In this document: one piece after another, positions 48,163-59,440 of the stretch | How positions within the stretch are numbered: position 1 is the stretch's first letter | Layout of the letters: every line of letters starts with the position of its first letter | Origin: Augochlora pura | Lineage: Eukaryota > Arthropoda > Insecta > Hymenoptera > Halictidae | DNA length: 64,000 nucleotides | Assembly: GCF_028453695.1 (NCBI RefSeq) | Contig: NC_135781.1 | Location: 30,379,640 to 30,443,639, forward strand | Reading direction: 5' to 3' | Translations under genes and position numbers: made by a program | The notes under the pieces: model-generated | The model's database searches: none | What the model was told of the DNA's origin: nothing | The model's input: only the letters and a program-made list of their open reading frames with translations

Positions 48163-48407
48163 CCCTTAGCACTCGAAGCAATTTCAACGGCAAATCTGAA
48201 ATAATTTTCCTGGCTTTTAGTATTTCCATTTTATATAACAAACTTCATTCTATGTATATGAAATTGAGTCCTGTGACTCATATAACAGTTACAGTTTGAA
48301 CAATTTATTTAATCTGAGTTTTAACGATATCTATAAAAATAATTTTGGAATGTATTATAGTAATTTTAATGGCGCCGCAGAGTCGCCACTCGAGTGCAAA
48401 GGATTAA
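48159..48407 (+). mobile_element. Family A TTAA element, best-preserved middle
   Basis: 249 bases from TTAACCCTTAGCACTCGAAG to CTCGAGTGCAAAGGATTAA. It keeps the central GAGTCCTGTGACTC palindrome (48265-48280) and the right-hand GGCGCCGCAGAGTCGCCACT word. It is collinear with 11597-11844 over its length. A short plus-strand frame runs through it without coding signs. Confidence 0.75.
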
Positions 48408-48559
48408 ATATAATTATTTACATAAGTCTTACACTGTACGAGTGTTTTATTCCATATAACCCCTCAACATTAACGTATAAGCTTACAGAAGACTTCTATC
48501 AATTGACAATTTATCAACTACAGAGGTATAACAATAATACGACAATTCTTTTAAAAATA

Positions 48560-48598
48560 ATGTAACAATTTTTATCGCCATTTAAGTGCAAAGAATTA
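48560..48598 (+). mobile_element. Family A right-end fragment
   Basis: TAACAATTTTTATCGCCATT followed by TAAGTGCAAAGAATTAA resembles the right end of family A. No left end is seen between 48407 and this point, so it is a remnant or a badly diverged third element in the cluster. Confidence 0.4.
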
Positions 48599-48610
48599 AA
48601 TCAATTTTTC

Positions 48611-48840
48611 TCGACGTCTCTAAAATAAAATAAACAACCACCCAAGCCAGAGAATGCAACTTGTTGCTCTACTCGCTTAGATCATTGCGAAGCATCAACC
48701 CGCCTCACTGTGTCGCTGATTTTTAAATAAACGTTGCCGCGACGCCCCTAAAAGTATACGAACAATGTCCCGCTGAATTCCAGCGGGCAACTTGTTGAGC
48801 AACTCGAGTAGATCACTCGGGGCATCGGCGCGCGCCCCCT
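48611..48840. repeat. 131-base tandem repeat, copies 2 and 3
   Basis: Copy 2 (48611-48716) and copy 3 (48737-48840) align from CGACGTCTCTAAAA/CGACGCCCCTAAAA through AACTTGTTG, an ACTCG word, AGATCA and a C-rich tail, offset by 131 bases. Copy 3 contains CCCGCTGAATTCCAGCGGG, a perfect short hairpin missing from copy 2. Confidence 0.7.
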
Positions 48841-50682
48841 TACCCGCATTCGAACAACATTAATTTCCTCCCCTCCCTCCCTCCGGAGAAACGATCAAAG
48901 GCGTCTCACCTGAAAGTCGTCGAATCGTCGCCGGTCCCGCGCCGCGACGGCTAAATCGATCGATAAATCCTGGACAAAGCCCGACGAGGGCTCGAGAGTG
49001 AAGTGGAGAGAGGGGGGGTGTGCGTCGGGGAGGGAATTATCGCGGCACGCGGCCATAAATGAATCGAATAAGTTCCGAGTGCCATTAAAGTTGAAATTTG
49101 ATTTAGCGCCGCACCGCCGTCGATTACCGCTGACTTCTGCATGCCTGGGCTGCCGCACGGTCCGGATAAGTGAATCGACGAACTTCGACTCCGCCGGAAT
49201 CTCTCCGGGCGTTTGGCAGACACGAGAAAATTCAACGGCGGGATGCAAGGCAGCGGAGAGAGAGAGAGAGAGCAAGAGGAAGAGGAGGAAGAGGAGAAGG
49301 GGGAGGCTGACACCGCGGATAATTCGGTCGCGACAATACGTTTGTAAATTTCCCGAGGACCCGGGCGAAGAAACGAGACGCACGCACGTGTGTGCGCGCG
49401 CGCGCGGCAGCACACGTACGGGTCACGGGTCCACGAACACACGGGCACGGATGGAAGAACGAGCGGGCACGAACCGACTCGAATGTAATCAACCCTGTAA
49501 TATTTGGTTACGTGCGCCGGGACGATTCCTGTTTACAAGAGCCCGCGGTGCTGCGGAGGGAGTGTTCTTGGGAACGCCGCGGGCTGCCGGGTCATTCGGC
49601 TTAATCAACATCGCGTACCCTATTGCAGGGCAACGTGACCCTCCGTAAAGTACGGGGAAGAATTGCGGGGACCCGGAGATCGCGGCGGATCCCCCGCACA
49701 CGTTTTTGCCGGGCTCCTTGTCGACGAATAACAAACCGTCGCGTCGACCGAATTTTCGGGCTGTTTCCACGGTGCACTCGGATTATATTCTCCTGCGTCC
49801 CGGTGGACCCACCTCGTACCGGAGACACTTCCGATCTTTTCCGCTCGCGTGACACCGCGTCGAACCACGCTTGAGGTACTATTTCCGTCGGATCGTTTTT
49901 ATGATCGCTGAACTGATGATGAAATAACGCAAACGATAAATTTTCTATGAGAATTGCAACGTGTAGGAGCCAAGTACAATTTGTTCGTGTAGAATAATTT
50001 TAATAGGTTAAAATTAGTATGGCGAATTTTCTTTTTATATTTTCGGTATACTAAATTTTAGTCAACAATTTTCATAAATATATAATCCAATGATAATCGT
50101 GGACAAACCAAAATTGTTTACAGAAGGCACAGCAGTGTAATAGACTACAGATGTGTTCAGGTAAAATTATAAAACAATGCTAATTGCTTAATTCTTAACT
50201 TTTATATATGTTAAAACTTACGCGACCTCTATTAACAATCTGACAGATAGCTAATGTTTATTACATTATTATTAGCATTAAAGTATTAAATGAGAAAGCA
50301 AGATCAACTTTGAGTAAAACCGTTACAATTATTCTTACAATTATAAACAAGAATTACGAATAAAAATTAATAAAGGATTATAATAAAGTAATAGCATATC
50401 TAATAAAAAAAATAAGTTGCGACTAGAACCACCCTCAAAGTACTCGTGTTTAAATCAATCCGCTGGAAAGGACCGGTAAATCTTCGAAAGATTCCACACC
50501 CTCCCATAAGAAAGGACTTCTTGCCGGGGCGAGCGAAAATTAATGGCTATCGATATTAATTCTGGTTTGGATCCAGCCTGTATCAAATTGTTCCCATAAA
50601 CTCTCGTCTCCCTTGGACCGGAAATTTCAAGGGGAAGGCTTTCCCCAAAGAACAATCCCTTCGACTTTTGTCCCAAGTCCGC
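48841..50682. other. Non-coding sequence, no gene seen
   Basis: GC-rich to 49880, AT-rich to 50450, then mixed. A 216-codon plus-strand frame (48998-49648) crosses a GA tract and a CG run, has minus-strand competitors of similar length, and shows no domain. At 49388-49427 there is an alternating stretch around GTGTGCGCGCGCGCG, a possible left-handed DNA site. Confidence 0.5.
49255..49300. repeat. (GA)n and GAGGAA purine tract
   Basis: About 20 bases of GA followed by GAGGAAGAGGAGG-type purine sequence. Confidence 0.85.
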
Positions 50683-51131
50683 TTAACTCTTTGAGGCACA
50701 CGATTCCGACGAAATTAATAGCCCAAGTTGCGGACAATATTTTTCAAAAGAAGACTAACATAACCTTAATAAAGAACATAACCTTAACGTAAAATATTAC
50801 TTTAAAATTAATGTAAAGCATCAAGTAAGATTTTTTGTAATTATAAAACAGTATATTGATTCGTAATAAATTTTTAGTTAAGTAACGATATGTATTGTTA
50901 TGAACGACAAAAATTCACTGCATCGTGCAAAGCGCCAACCCTAATCGCAGCATCGCACACAACTTATGCGTTTTGATTTGTATAAATTTTAAATAAAAAA
51001 TTTTAAATAAAATATTTAACTGTATAACGAAACTTCAACTTGCCAAGGTGAGTTAAGACATATCCCAGCATGCATAAAAAGCTAAACAAAACGTAGGACA
51101 CTTTTTAATCCAGGTAGCCCGAAAGAGTTAA
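50683..51131. mobile_element. TTAA-type element, family G
   Basis: About 449 bases with left end TTAACTCTTTGAGGCA and a right end whose complement is TTAACTCTTTCGGGCT: ten matching bases, then partial similarity. The interior is AT-rich with no coding capacity. The CTCTTT terminus distinguishes it from families A and B. Pairing is short, so the call is moderate. Confidence 0.5.
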
Positions 51132-54100
51132 CACTAATGCCGGATATCGTAGAACCGTCGCGGGATGGTTAATAAGAAATTAATTGGCAATAAGTGACTC
51201 TGTAAGAAACGAAGGCCGAAGATTCCGTGGAACGATGCAAATGCAGGGGGGAACGTGGTGAATTCTTCGAGCACTACGGGAGCAAAGTTCTTGCCGGACG
51301 CGGAATTGCATTAACGCAACGATAAAAGTTCGGGAGACGTGCCCGTGGAAACGCGGCGAACTCTAAAATATCATTTTCCCAACAGAGTTAATTAATTGCA
51401 CGCTTTGTCGCGCGACGGCTTTGTTCGCGCGAGACGGTAAATTGCATTTCCTGCCGGCGAGAGAGAGAGAGAGAGAGAGAAAGAGAGGGACGACTGCGAA
51501 GGAGGGGAGACGGGATCCACGGCCGATCCACGAAGTTCTAGATCCACGGCGGTCTGGATCCAGGTCGGATCTTCGGGAATGAGAGCCACGGGTCTTTGGG
51601 ACACGTCGTTGTCAACGTCAAAGTGGGATATCCCTTCGGCCTGAAGGGACGAGCGGCGTTCCTCGTAAGCGATTTCCAGTGATCACGGCTCGTTTCAATG
51701 CGCAAAGCTCGCTGTCGGCGGGGGGGGGGAGGGGGAAGCGAAAAAAAAAGAAGAAACGAGGCCGTTTGGGCGGAGCGCGAGCCAGAACACGATTTTCGCG
51801 ATCTCTGCGCCACCCCCGCTCTCGGGCGCGCGGTTAAGGGGGGAAAACGCCGACTCCCGGCCGCTCTTATTGTTCTTCTTCTCGTTCGCGGCACGCTCGA
51901 ACCGGATTCTCATCCGGTTTTTCACCCTCGAGCCTCGTTTCTCCTCTTTTGTCCTTTTTGCGGGCGGAACCGAGGGTCGAAAAAGTGGCATGTAAAGCGA
52001 TGTTCGGTTTTTACTCGTCTGCTGCTCCCCCTCTGCCCCCAGTCTTCTGTCTTCTGCTTTCTGTCTTCCGGCGAGCGCGCGCCGCGCCCGCCACTTTCGA
52101 AGGATACAAACGCGTTCCGAGGGAACAAGAGCACGCGCGCGTCGCCGTTCCCGCCCATCTCGGAGGTGATCAGCCCCTGAGAAACGAGCGAGGCATTGTT
52201 GCGCCGTTAACCGAGCGACCGCCGATAAATAGACGTCCTCGAGGCTCCGAAACCATCGGGGAAATTCAACAGCTCGCTGTACAACTTGGTCCAACAATTT
52301 GCGCAGCTTTCGCCCATGGATCAACTACAACATGGATCAACTGGTACATGCATCGACTATATCCATTGGTCGAAAATTTTTCATGACGACGCGAGCCTGG
52401 GGCCGCCATTCGGACCGCGCTCGGTCTAAATCGCGAATCGCGATGATCGGCGCCGGACATTAACCGAGCCCGATTACAGCCCATCGAACGGTCGAGCGGC
52501 TGATTTAGGGTAATGTCAGCCCCGGTAAAACCAGTCTATCTAATCGGTTTAAAATCGCCGAGCCGACGGGAAATTTGTCGGCTCGATCGATTCACGGCAG
52601 GGACGCGCGACGGTCGGTCCCGCGAAGAATCAAGTTATCGTTACAGCCGAAACACTCCTGCAGGGTGAACGAAGTCTGTGCGAGAACTATTCGAAGAATC
52701 ATTACCGTCGTTCCGGGAAGTTTCGCGCCTTCAGGATTCCTTCCGCGAGGAATTCTGCCCCGGTGGGCGGGGCGGAGCGAGTGGGCGGGGCGAATGGCTC
52801 CGGGAGCTGGCGGAGGAGCGGGTCTGCCCGTGTCGAGGGCCGAGGAGCTGCTCTTATTGTCTCGTTCGCTCGTCTAACGGTCTACTCGGATTTCCATCCG
52901 GTTTTCCTTCGGCCCTCTCCCTCCGTTCTTCCAATCTCCCCGGCTCCCGGGCACAGTTCAAATAATTGTTACGGCGCGCTGCTGGCCAAACAGCTCGCGG
53001 AACGAGCGCATCTCGTTAGCCGGTTCGTGATCCGCGACAGCCGGATACCTTGCTCTTGCTTTTTGCACCCGGAGCACTCGACGGCGCTCGAACCGCCCCC
53101 CGCGGCCCCGGTCTCATCGGCGGCAGGAATCGAAAGCGCATTGACACTTTGTTCCCGCCACCCGGCGGCGATCGTGCTTTTTAATTGAGCGACGCGAGAA
53201 CGACCGTATTCCGGGCCACGAATGGTTCGATAACCACCGCCGGGCCGAGGCTCCGGTGTTGCTTCTGAAAATAGAACAGGGACCGAGATACCGTTCGCCG
53301 CCACAGCCCTTCGGCCCTTTGAATAAACGGGGGGAAACGCGCCGAGCCCCGGATTATGATATTCGGGAATTTGTTTAATCGGACCGCGTCGCTTTTTCTA
53401 ATTTCTCCTCGCCGCCGTTCGGCGTACCTATTCGATCCGACGCTCCGGGCTCGCCGTCGACACCTTTTCCACGCGTTCGATCCCCGTTTGCCCTCCTCCA
53501 TTGTGTCCGGCGATTTTCCGTTCCATTCACCGGCCTTTTTTTCGGCGAACGTCCCCCGAAGCGAGACGTCGCTTTTACCGGCCGAACATTTATCCGCGAA
53601 CAAAGGATAATTATCCGGGCCGCTGTTCCGGCTTGTCGTTCGCGTTGTTTAATTGTCATGCTACTTCGTATCGCGTTATGGCCCGTAAACAGTCGGATGA
53701 TACGTTACGAATTAATGCGGCAGCGCGTTTCGCTACCGGCTGCAGCGCGCCGGCAGTTTTTCTTTTTTATGGAAAGCAAGCGGCCGCGTAAATTCGCCGA
53801 GAGCCGCTTTCGAATCGCGCGGCCTACCGCGTTAAGGTCCGTGATTTATCGCGCCGACCGTCTCGGTGATCTTCGCGATCGTTATCGACCGAGTAGAGCG
53901 TGTTCGATCGCAGATAATCCACGCCGGAGTAACCACCATCGATCTCTTCGGGGTTCGACGTTAAACTTGTCGGCGGGTGAAATGTATCGCGGAACCATAA
54001 TCTTGTAGGCGGCGCGGACGATTTCGACTTCGCGCGGAAGCCGCGGAATGGCGAGCTCGATTTTTCATCGATTCGCGTCCTGGTATCAATGGAATCCTTT

Positions 54101-54268
54101 CAATGGACGTTGATTTATTTCGTAAACACTTGTAAGGATTTCTAGACGATGGAATGTGGATTTTTATAGGAATATTTCTTGCTATTGCTAAAGGAGTGGA
54201 GAGGGTTACTATGAGCTAGTCAATTGCAGTTCCAGGGTTTGTTTTCTGGAGTAATTAATTTTAAATTT
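51132..54268. other. GC-rich non-coding sequence
   Basis: About 2.9 kb of CpG-rich DNA to 54060, then AT-rich. Frames of up to 209 codons on the minus strand (51695-52324) and 160 on the plus strand overlap each other and are Arg/Pro/Ser-rich as composition predicts. The block could hold regulatory DNA or an exon I cannot see. It includes a GGGGGGGGGAGGGGG purine run at 51721. Confidence 0.45.
51459..51487. repeat. (GA)n microsatellite
   Basis: About 29 bases of GA with one AA interruption. Confidence 0.9.
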
Positions 54269-54484
54269 TTTAATTCACCTTAAAATATACCAAATAAAAA
54301 TATATCAAATATATACGAAAATATACCAAATGCACAGCAATTTAATTTTCCTCAAATAATAAGTATTCAATTTTTTGCTCTTCTAATTTGCTTCCATTTG
54401 AACAACCAAATTTAATTCGCCTTAAAACATACCAAATAAAAATATATCAAATATATACGAAAATATACCAAATGCACAGCAATT
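54269..54484. repeat. Direct duplication of a 74-base AT-rich segment
   Basis: 54269-54342 and 54411-54484 are identical except for about two to three substitutions near the left edge and end, offset by 142 bases. The segment carries ATACCAAATAAAAATATATC and a nested ATACCAAATGCACAGCAATT. The 68 bases between are not repeated. The high identity in AT-rich sequence suggests a recent event. Confidence 0.85.
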
Positions 54485-54846
54485 GCATACCTTGCGATAA
54501 CCTACTAACCTTATTTCAAGATTTCGAATAAAAATCCGCCGTCTGTCGAACAGAAAACCCGGCGCAAGTATTTAGCAAATAAATCAACGAGTCTGCGAAG
54601 GATCCCGTCGATATCGTGGCACGAATCTAGACAATCCAACGTAAATCCCATGGCGGACCGCAAGACGGGGCCGACCTCGTGAATCTTTTAGGGGACCATA
54701 GGAGATCCGTCACGTCCGGCCGATAGATCGGGTATGGGAATCGAATCAACGATAAATTTATTACGCGACGACCCCTCGAGAAGTGGATCATTTTTCGGAA
54801 CGGCGGGACGGTCGGCGCGGCCGCGCCGGTCCGAGGGATTTCGAAA

Positions 54847-54868
54847 TGAGAGAGAGAGAGAGAGAGAG
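54847..54868. repeat. (GA)n microsatellite
   Basis: About 22 bases of GA repeat. Confidence 0.85.
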
Positions 54869-55462
54869 TCGAATCGAAGATGCGCTTCACCGCGGGGCGC
54901 GCGCGGAGGGCCGGCGAGGGAGTTTTGCGGAGAAAGCTGCGGTTTCGGCGCGGAGCAGGCGGGCACGGCGAGGAGTTCTGAAAATTCCCGGTACGTGACT
55001 GTCTTCCAGATCCCGTCTAAACCCTCGAAAAATTCCCCCGGCTGGGGCATAAACCCGCGCAGGTTTCTGGCCGAGAAGAGCCCGGTGCGGCAACCGGCAT
55101 CGCTCGCCGGCCATTTATTTCCGGTGGCTCGCATACGTGTGCCCGTGTAGCCACGACGGCATTTACTATTCACGGGCCGCCGGTTACTCGTCGACTACAG
55201 AGAAAAGCTTTTCAAAGTAAGTGCCCGTCATATTCCTGTTTATTATTTACTTGTCGCGGGTTCGCCTCGCGGCTTGGCGAGGCCCCCCGTTATCAATTAT
55301 GGAACGGTCCCCCGGTTTTAATTGCGAACGGACCGCCGCACTCGATTACGGTCCGCGGGCCCCGGTTTACGCGCTCATTACGCCGCGGTCGCGGACGCCG
55401 ATGAAACGTCGATGACATCGTTACGGTAACGAAAACGACGGGACGACCTATGGTGGAAAGGG

Positions 55463-55509
55463 GGAGACAAAGAGAGAGAGAGTGAGAGTGAGAGAGAGAA
55501 AACGAGAGA
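55463..55509. repeat. (GA)n tract with GTGA interruptions
   Basis: About 47 bases of GA-rich purine sequence with AGTGAGAGTGAG in the middle. Confidence 0.85.
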
Positions 55510-55630
55510 CAGCAGACGTGGTTCACAATTTATTTTAATACCGCCCCGGCCGCACTTCAAACTATGTTTTAACGAGGCCACCGGATTCTTAGAGGCGCGC
55601 TCCAATCTTATTTAGATTCCCGGCGCGTCA

Positions 55631-55654
55631 TTGTTCCTGTTCCTGTTCCTGTTC
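55631..55654. repeat. (GTTCCT)n hexamer repeat
   Basis: Nearly four perfect units of TGTTCC in a row. Confidence 0.8.
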
Positions 55655-57065
55655 GCCTCCTTGCGGAACCTTCCTCGAAGCTCCATCCGGTTACACGATA
55701 CTCGACGACGACTGTCCTACGAGTCCGTAACTGGAATAACGAGCGAGATTGCGCGCTACAGACCTAAGTAGGATCGGTTTAAAACCCGTGACCCGACAAC
55801 GCACTCTGCCTCGTGGATATCGTAAATGTCGCCGCGCTCGAAAACCTTCGGTACACGTGGATCGAAGAAATAGTAATCACCTCGATGAATTGTGCTTTGT
55901 CTTCATACTTTCTGCGCACCACGTGGTACAATAGGGCGTCGTAGAGTGGCAGACAATCGGTTCGTATAATAGGAGTTCCCTGATTACCTCAGCACTTGTA
56001 ACTTTTCGTTCGAGCAACCGGAAGTCGAGTTCAGAAAATGGAGTTAACACTTGAGTCAATTCTCAGGTAATAGCGATAGGTATTCGCGTAATTGGACTAG
56101 CAGTCGACGGTAGTTCAAATAGCAGTTCAACAGAAGTTTAACACATTGCCCAAAATTTCGATATAATAAATAAAATTTTATTACACTTAATTTTAAACAG
56201 GACTTTGAATATTTGAATGTTGAATTGGAATTTTGTACAGGAAACCGCAAATTATTTTTTTTAGAAAAAAATGGGGACTTTTAAGGACTGTATTTTAGAA
56301 GCGCATCCTTTCCAGATTGTCCATATACTAAAATAAACAGCAAATGAAATTTTATCGTACGGCCGAGTGTCGTTCGGACAGAATCTGGTGACACAGTACG
56401 GCAAGCAAGAAACAATCGAGCGGCGCGGGCGGAAAGTTTAATTCGTAGACACGAAGCGAGAAACAAACGGGCATGAAAATGGAATGTAATGTTTACTCGC
56501 TTCGAAGCACAATGTGTATCTCCAGAAGCACTTGAACCCCGGGTGCCTTCTAAGCCGATCCGACTTACACGACTCCCTGCCTCTGTAGCACAATCTTGCT
56601 CGTTATTCGCAGCTACCCGGTCTCGGGCGTATTTCATCTGACATTCGTTCTACCAACTCCCGAGTAAATCGTTTGAAACGCGCGACTATTAGCCTCGGAA
56701 TTATCCCCGGACGGAATATTGTAAATCGGGTATAATAGCCATTGCGAAATACGCCGGTCCTCCGACGCCGGGGGGATCTCGATCCCGTATCGATATCTAC
56801 CCCGTCGGATCATCCAACGATTCACGGCTGAAAGGAATCCTAATTCGTCGAGGCATCGTTCGACGATCAATTTCAGATTCGCTGCCGCCTCTCGGATGGC
56901 TCGATTCAACTAATACGTGCTAATTGAGGGGGCGAGAATCCCAGTGGCGTGGGCTCCGTTTTCGAAAATTTCGACTTGTTTTAAAGTGTATAAATGGCAA
57001 GATATTAAGAAGATTAATGAAACAAGATATAGTGATATTATAAATTAAATTAACTTAGAATTATC

Positions 57066-57301
57066 TCAACTCCTTGCACTACGACTTACTTCACAGTTAC
57101 GTGGATTATCACTTGTTTGTTCTAATAAATTCCTATGTCGGATAGAAAATTTATAATATATTATATGGCAACCTTTATTTCAATGTGTAAATATCAATGA
57201 GAGATGGGTAAGATTTAATTTCGACTTAAGAGACTTAAATGCTTAGTAGCTTATGATGAAAATCTTCATAACGAGGGTGACATACTAGCTCAAGGGGTTG
57301 A
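57066..57301. mobile_element. TTAA-type element, family B-like
   Basis: 236 bases. The left end TCAACTCCTTGCACTA and the complement of the right end, TCAACCCCTTGAGCTA, match at 13 of 16 positions. Both TTAA borders appear to have become TCAA. The CCCCTTG form is that of family B, but the subterminal palindrome is not clear here. Confidence 0.5.
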
Positions 57302-57800
57302 TAATAAATAAACCCAGCGAACAGTACACATTTCAGTGAACACGATGATCCATGTTAAGTCTGAAGGATCGTAATTTGGTGATCGTTGCGTTGCTATCAC
57401 ATAATTGTGATATTACAATTGTGCGATTACAATACAGATATCGTTAATTAATATGAATTAAATTCTTGTCGAAGATAATTACAGCCGCATTCCGGATCAC
57501 AGGCAGGTGATTTCGCGAAGAGATGCGGCTAATCGGATGCGGTTGCCGTGTAATCTATTAACAAGAGTAATAATCTGAAGAGATTCCGGAGGATTAATTG
57601 ACAAGTGACAACCCCGGGGATCCGGTAATTTTCCTCTTGGAAGCAGATTCCCGAGGACGGGACGCCGGGACGTTGGGAACGGGTTCGCGAGCAAATTCCG
57701 ACGTCACCCTTGCGAGAGAAAAGTGTGCCGCGCGTCGTCCGCGAGATTGACTTCGCGGGAACTTCTTATCATTCGCGGCGCAAAAGCCGCGGATTCGTCG

Positions 57801-57813
57801 CCCCCCCCCCCCC
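57801..57813. repeat. Poly-C run
   Basis: Thirteen consecutive C. Confidence 0.8.
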
Positions 57814-57963
57814 TCCGACTCTCCCGCCGGTCGGTCGACCCACCGAACGTTTTTCTATTTCGGATGGGGAATTACTTTTGTTGGAGTGCTGTCTGCGACG
57901 TCTATTTGCCGACTCGGCGACGGATTCGGAAACTGGGTTCGAAGCGGTAAAGAGAGTGATAGA

Positions 57964-58003
57964 GAGGGGGGGGGGGATGGGAGGTGGAGGTGGAGGGAGG
58001 GGG
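57964..58003. repeat. G-rich run with quadruplex pattern
   Basis: Ten or more G followed by GGGAGGTGGAGGTGGAGGGA and GGGGG, four or more G groups within 40 bases on the plus strand. Confidence 0.8.
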
Positions 58004-58468
58004 CAAAGTCTGAAAGAGAATCAACCTCTTTTGGCCGTAATTGCTTTTCGTTCTTGTCCCCTTCGTTCTTTGATCGCTTTTTCCGTCCATTGTATTCGAC
58101 AACATTCCTACGGCGACGGACAACGACGATTGTCTACGGAACCGGCGACGTAATGCAACGATCGGGTAGAAAGCGGGCGACACGGAGCACAATAAACAAC
58201 GACGTAACACGCCGTCGCCCCGTCCGCTAATTAATGTTGCGACGCGCCGGGGAGAAACGATATTATGAAACACCAACGGCACGACACGGGCCGGTAAAAC
58301 GAGCTCCAACGGATATCGCGCTGTCCATAAGGCTGATGGGAAATTGCGTGCATCCGTACCCCCGGTTGCTCCCGAGGCGTTCTAGCGCTGTAGTTCTACC
58401 TGGATGTCACGTAGACGGACACGATTCTTCGAGCCTTTGGCTCGTCTATATAATTGCCGACGTCTCCC

Positions 58469-58515
<47 letters not shown>
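58469..58515. repeat. (GA)n microsatellite
   Basis: About 47 bases, mostly pure GA, one of the longest uninterrupted tracts in the window. Confidence 0.9.
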
Positions 58516-58518
<3 letters not shown>

Positions 58519-58821
58519 AGCGATGACTTAACTATTTTATTTTTAACTTTTGAACCGTGAAAGTTTGTTCAATATATTGGTCAGATTCTTCCAACTGAAA
58601 TGGTACCAAGTCGTATGCGTATCGAGTAATTTATTTTATTTATGGCAAAAGTATCTGAAAACCCGATTCTTAACTATATATGAAATACTAAAAATAGCGT
58701 CAAAGAAGAGTGTTGTTCGATAGAAAATATCAATGAAGTTATGCTATTCGCGTTTTTCGACTGATGTTCAGAGTGGACTTGTCACGATTCATATTTGGAA
58801 GGGTGATGTCTGAATTGAGTG

Positions 58822-59440
58822 TCACTCGGCATCAGCGTAACGAGAAAATGAATAAATTATAGCGTCGTCGCAATAGTACCACGACATTCGCAGTAGAGCA
58901 AAATTGGACATCCAGGGAGACACTACTGTATCACCCGACTCGCCCTGACCGACCCAGTTATATCGTATACACCGAATCTTCTTCTCGCTCACCCTACCAT
59001 CTTCCCGCGGATCGCAAACTTCTCCCAGGCTGTGCAAGCACTTGTATATTCTACGCATCATCCCCCAACTTTCTCCGGAACTGACCTGGCTACATTCTTT
59101 CGTCTTCTGGATCACTTTTAGTCGGGTCTCGAAGCCGTAGGCCTCGCATTCCTAGCAGACACCGGACACTTGCGTATTCCACTCGGCGTCCCTTAATTCT
59201 TTCTTAAACTGTCCCGTCTCTATCTTCTTCCTACCGTCTTCCCCAGACTACAACTTTTCCCCGATACCTTCTTCCTCATAGACACTCGCCAGCTCCACGC
59301 TCGGCATCCCCTAATTCCTCGCACAGATCCCCGGCTTTCTTATCCAGAGCGTCCGATGAATAACATCCGCAGCGTCACACCTCGCGGCACCCTATACCCT
59401 AACAACGAGAATCCCGTCGGTCTGCAAAGTGATCTAGAGC
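58822..59440 (-). pseudogene. Possible decayed coding relic, unidentified
   Basis: Read on the minus strand in one phase, about 98 codons are open (59115 down to 58822). The same phase continues upstream to about 59440 with stops only at about 59154, 59250, 59313, 59394 and two near 59440, and every stop is TAG. The predicted peptide is mixed in composition (Cys, Trp, Glu, Lys), unlike the Arg/Pro/Ser frames typical of this window. I recognise no family. It may be an old transposon or gene remnant, or chance. Confidence 0.2.

Larger units (their letters stand above)
54485..57065. other. Non-coding sequence, no gene seen
   Basis: GC-rich at 54600-55600, moderately so to 56040, AT-rich at 56040-56340 and after 56950. 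Frames of up to 161 codons at 54688-55173 are open on both strands. No recognisable protein. Confidence 0.5.
57302..58821. other. Non-coding sequence, no gene seen
   Basis: AT-rich to 57480, GC-rich to 58450, AT-rich after 58515. Two G/C-run sites and a GA tract are listed separately. Overlapping plus-strand frames at 57710-58230 have no recognisable domain. Confidence 0.5.

Noticed and set aside
51695..52324. 209-codon minus-strand frame in GC-rich DNA
   Set aside because: Equally long plus-strand frames overlap it, composition is Arg/Ser/Pro-rich, and the end is a C/T-rich tract.
57939..57960. GGGTTCGAAGC resembles a tRNA T-arm
   Set aside because: No anticodon or acceptor stem can be folded around it; no other tRNA candidates were found.
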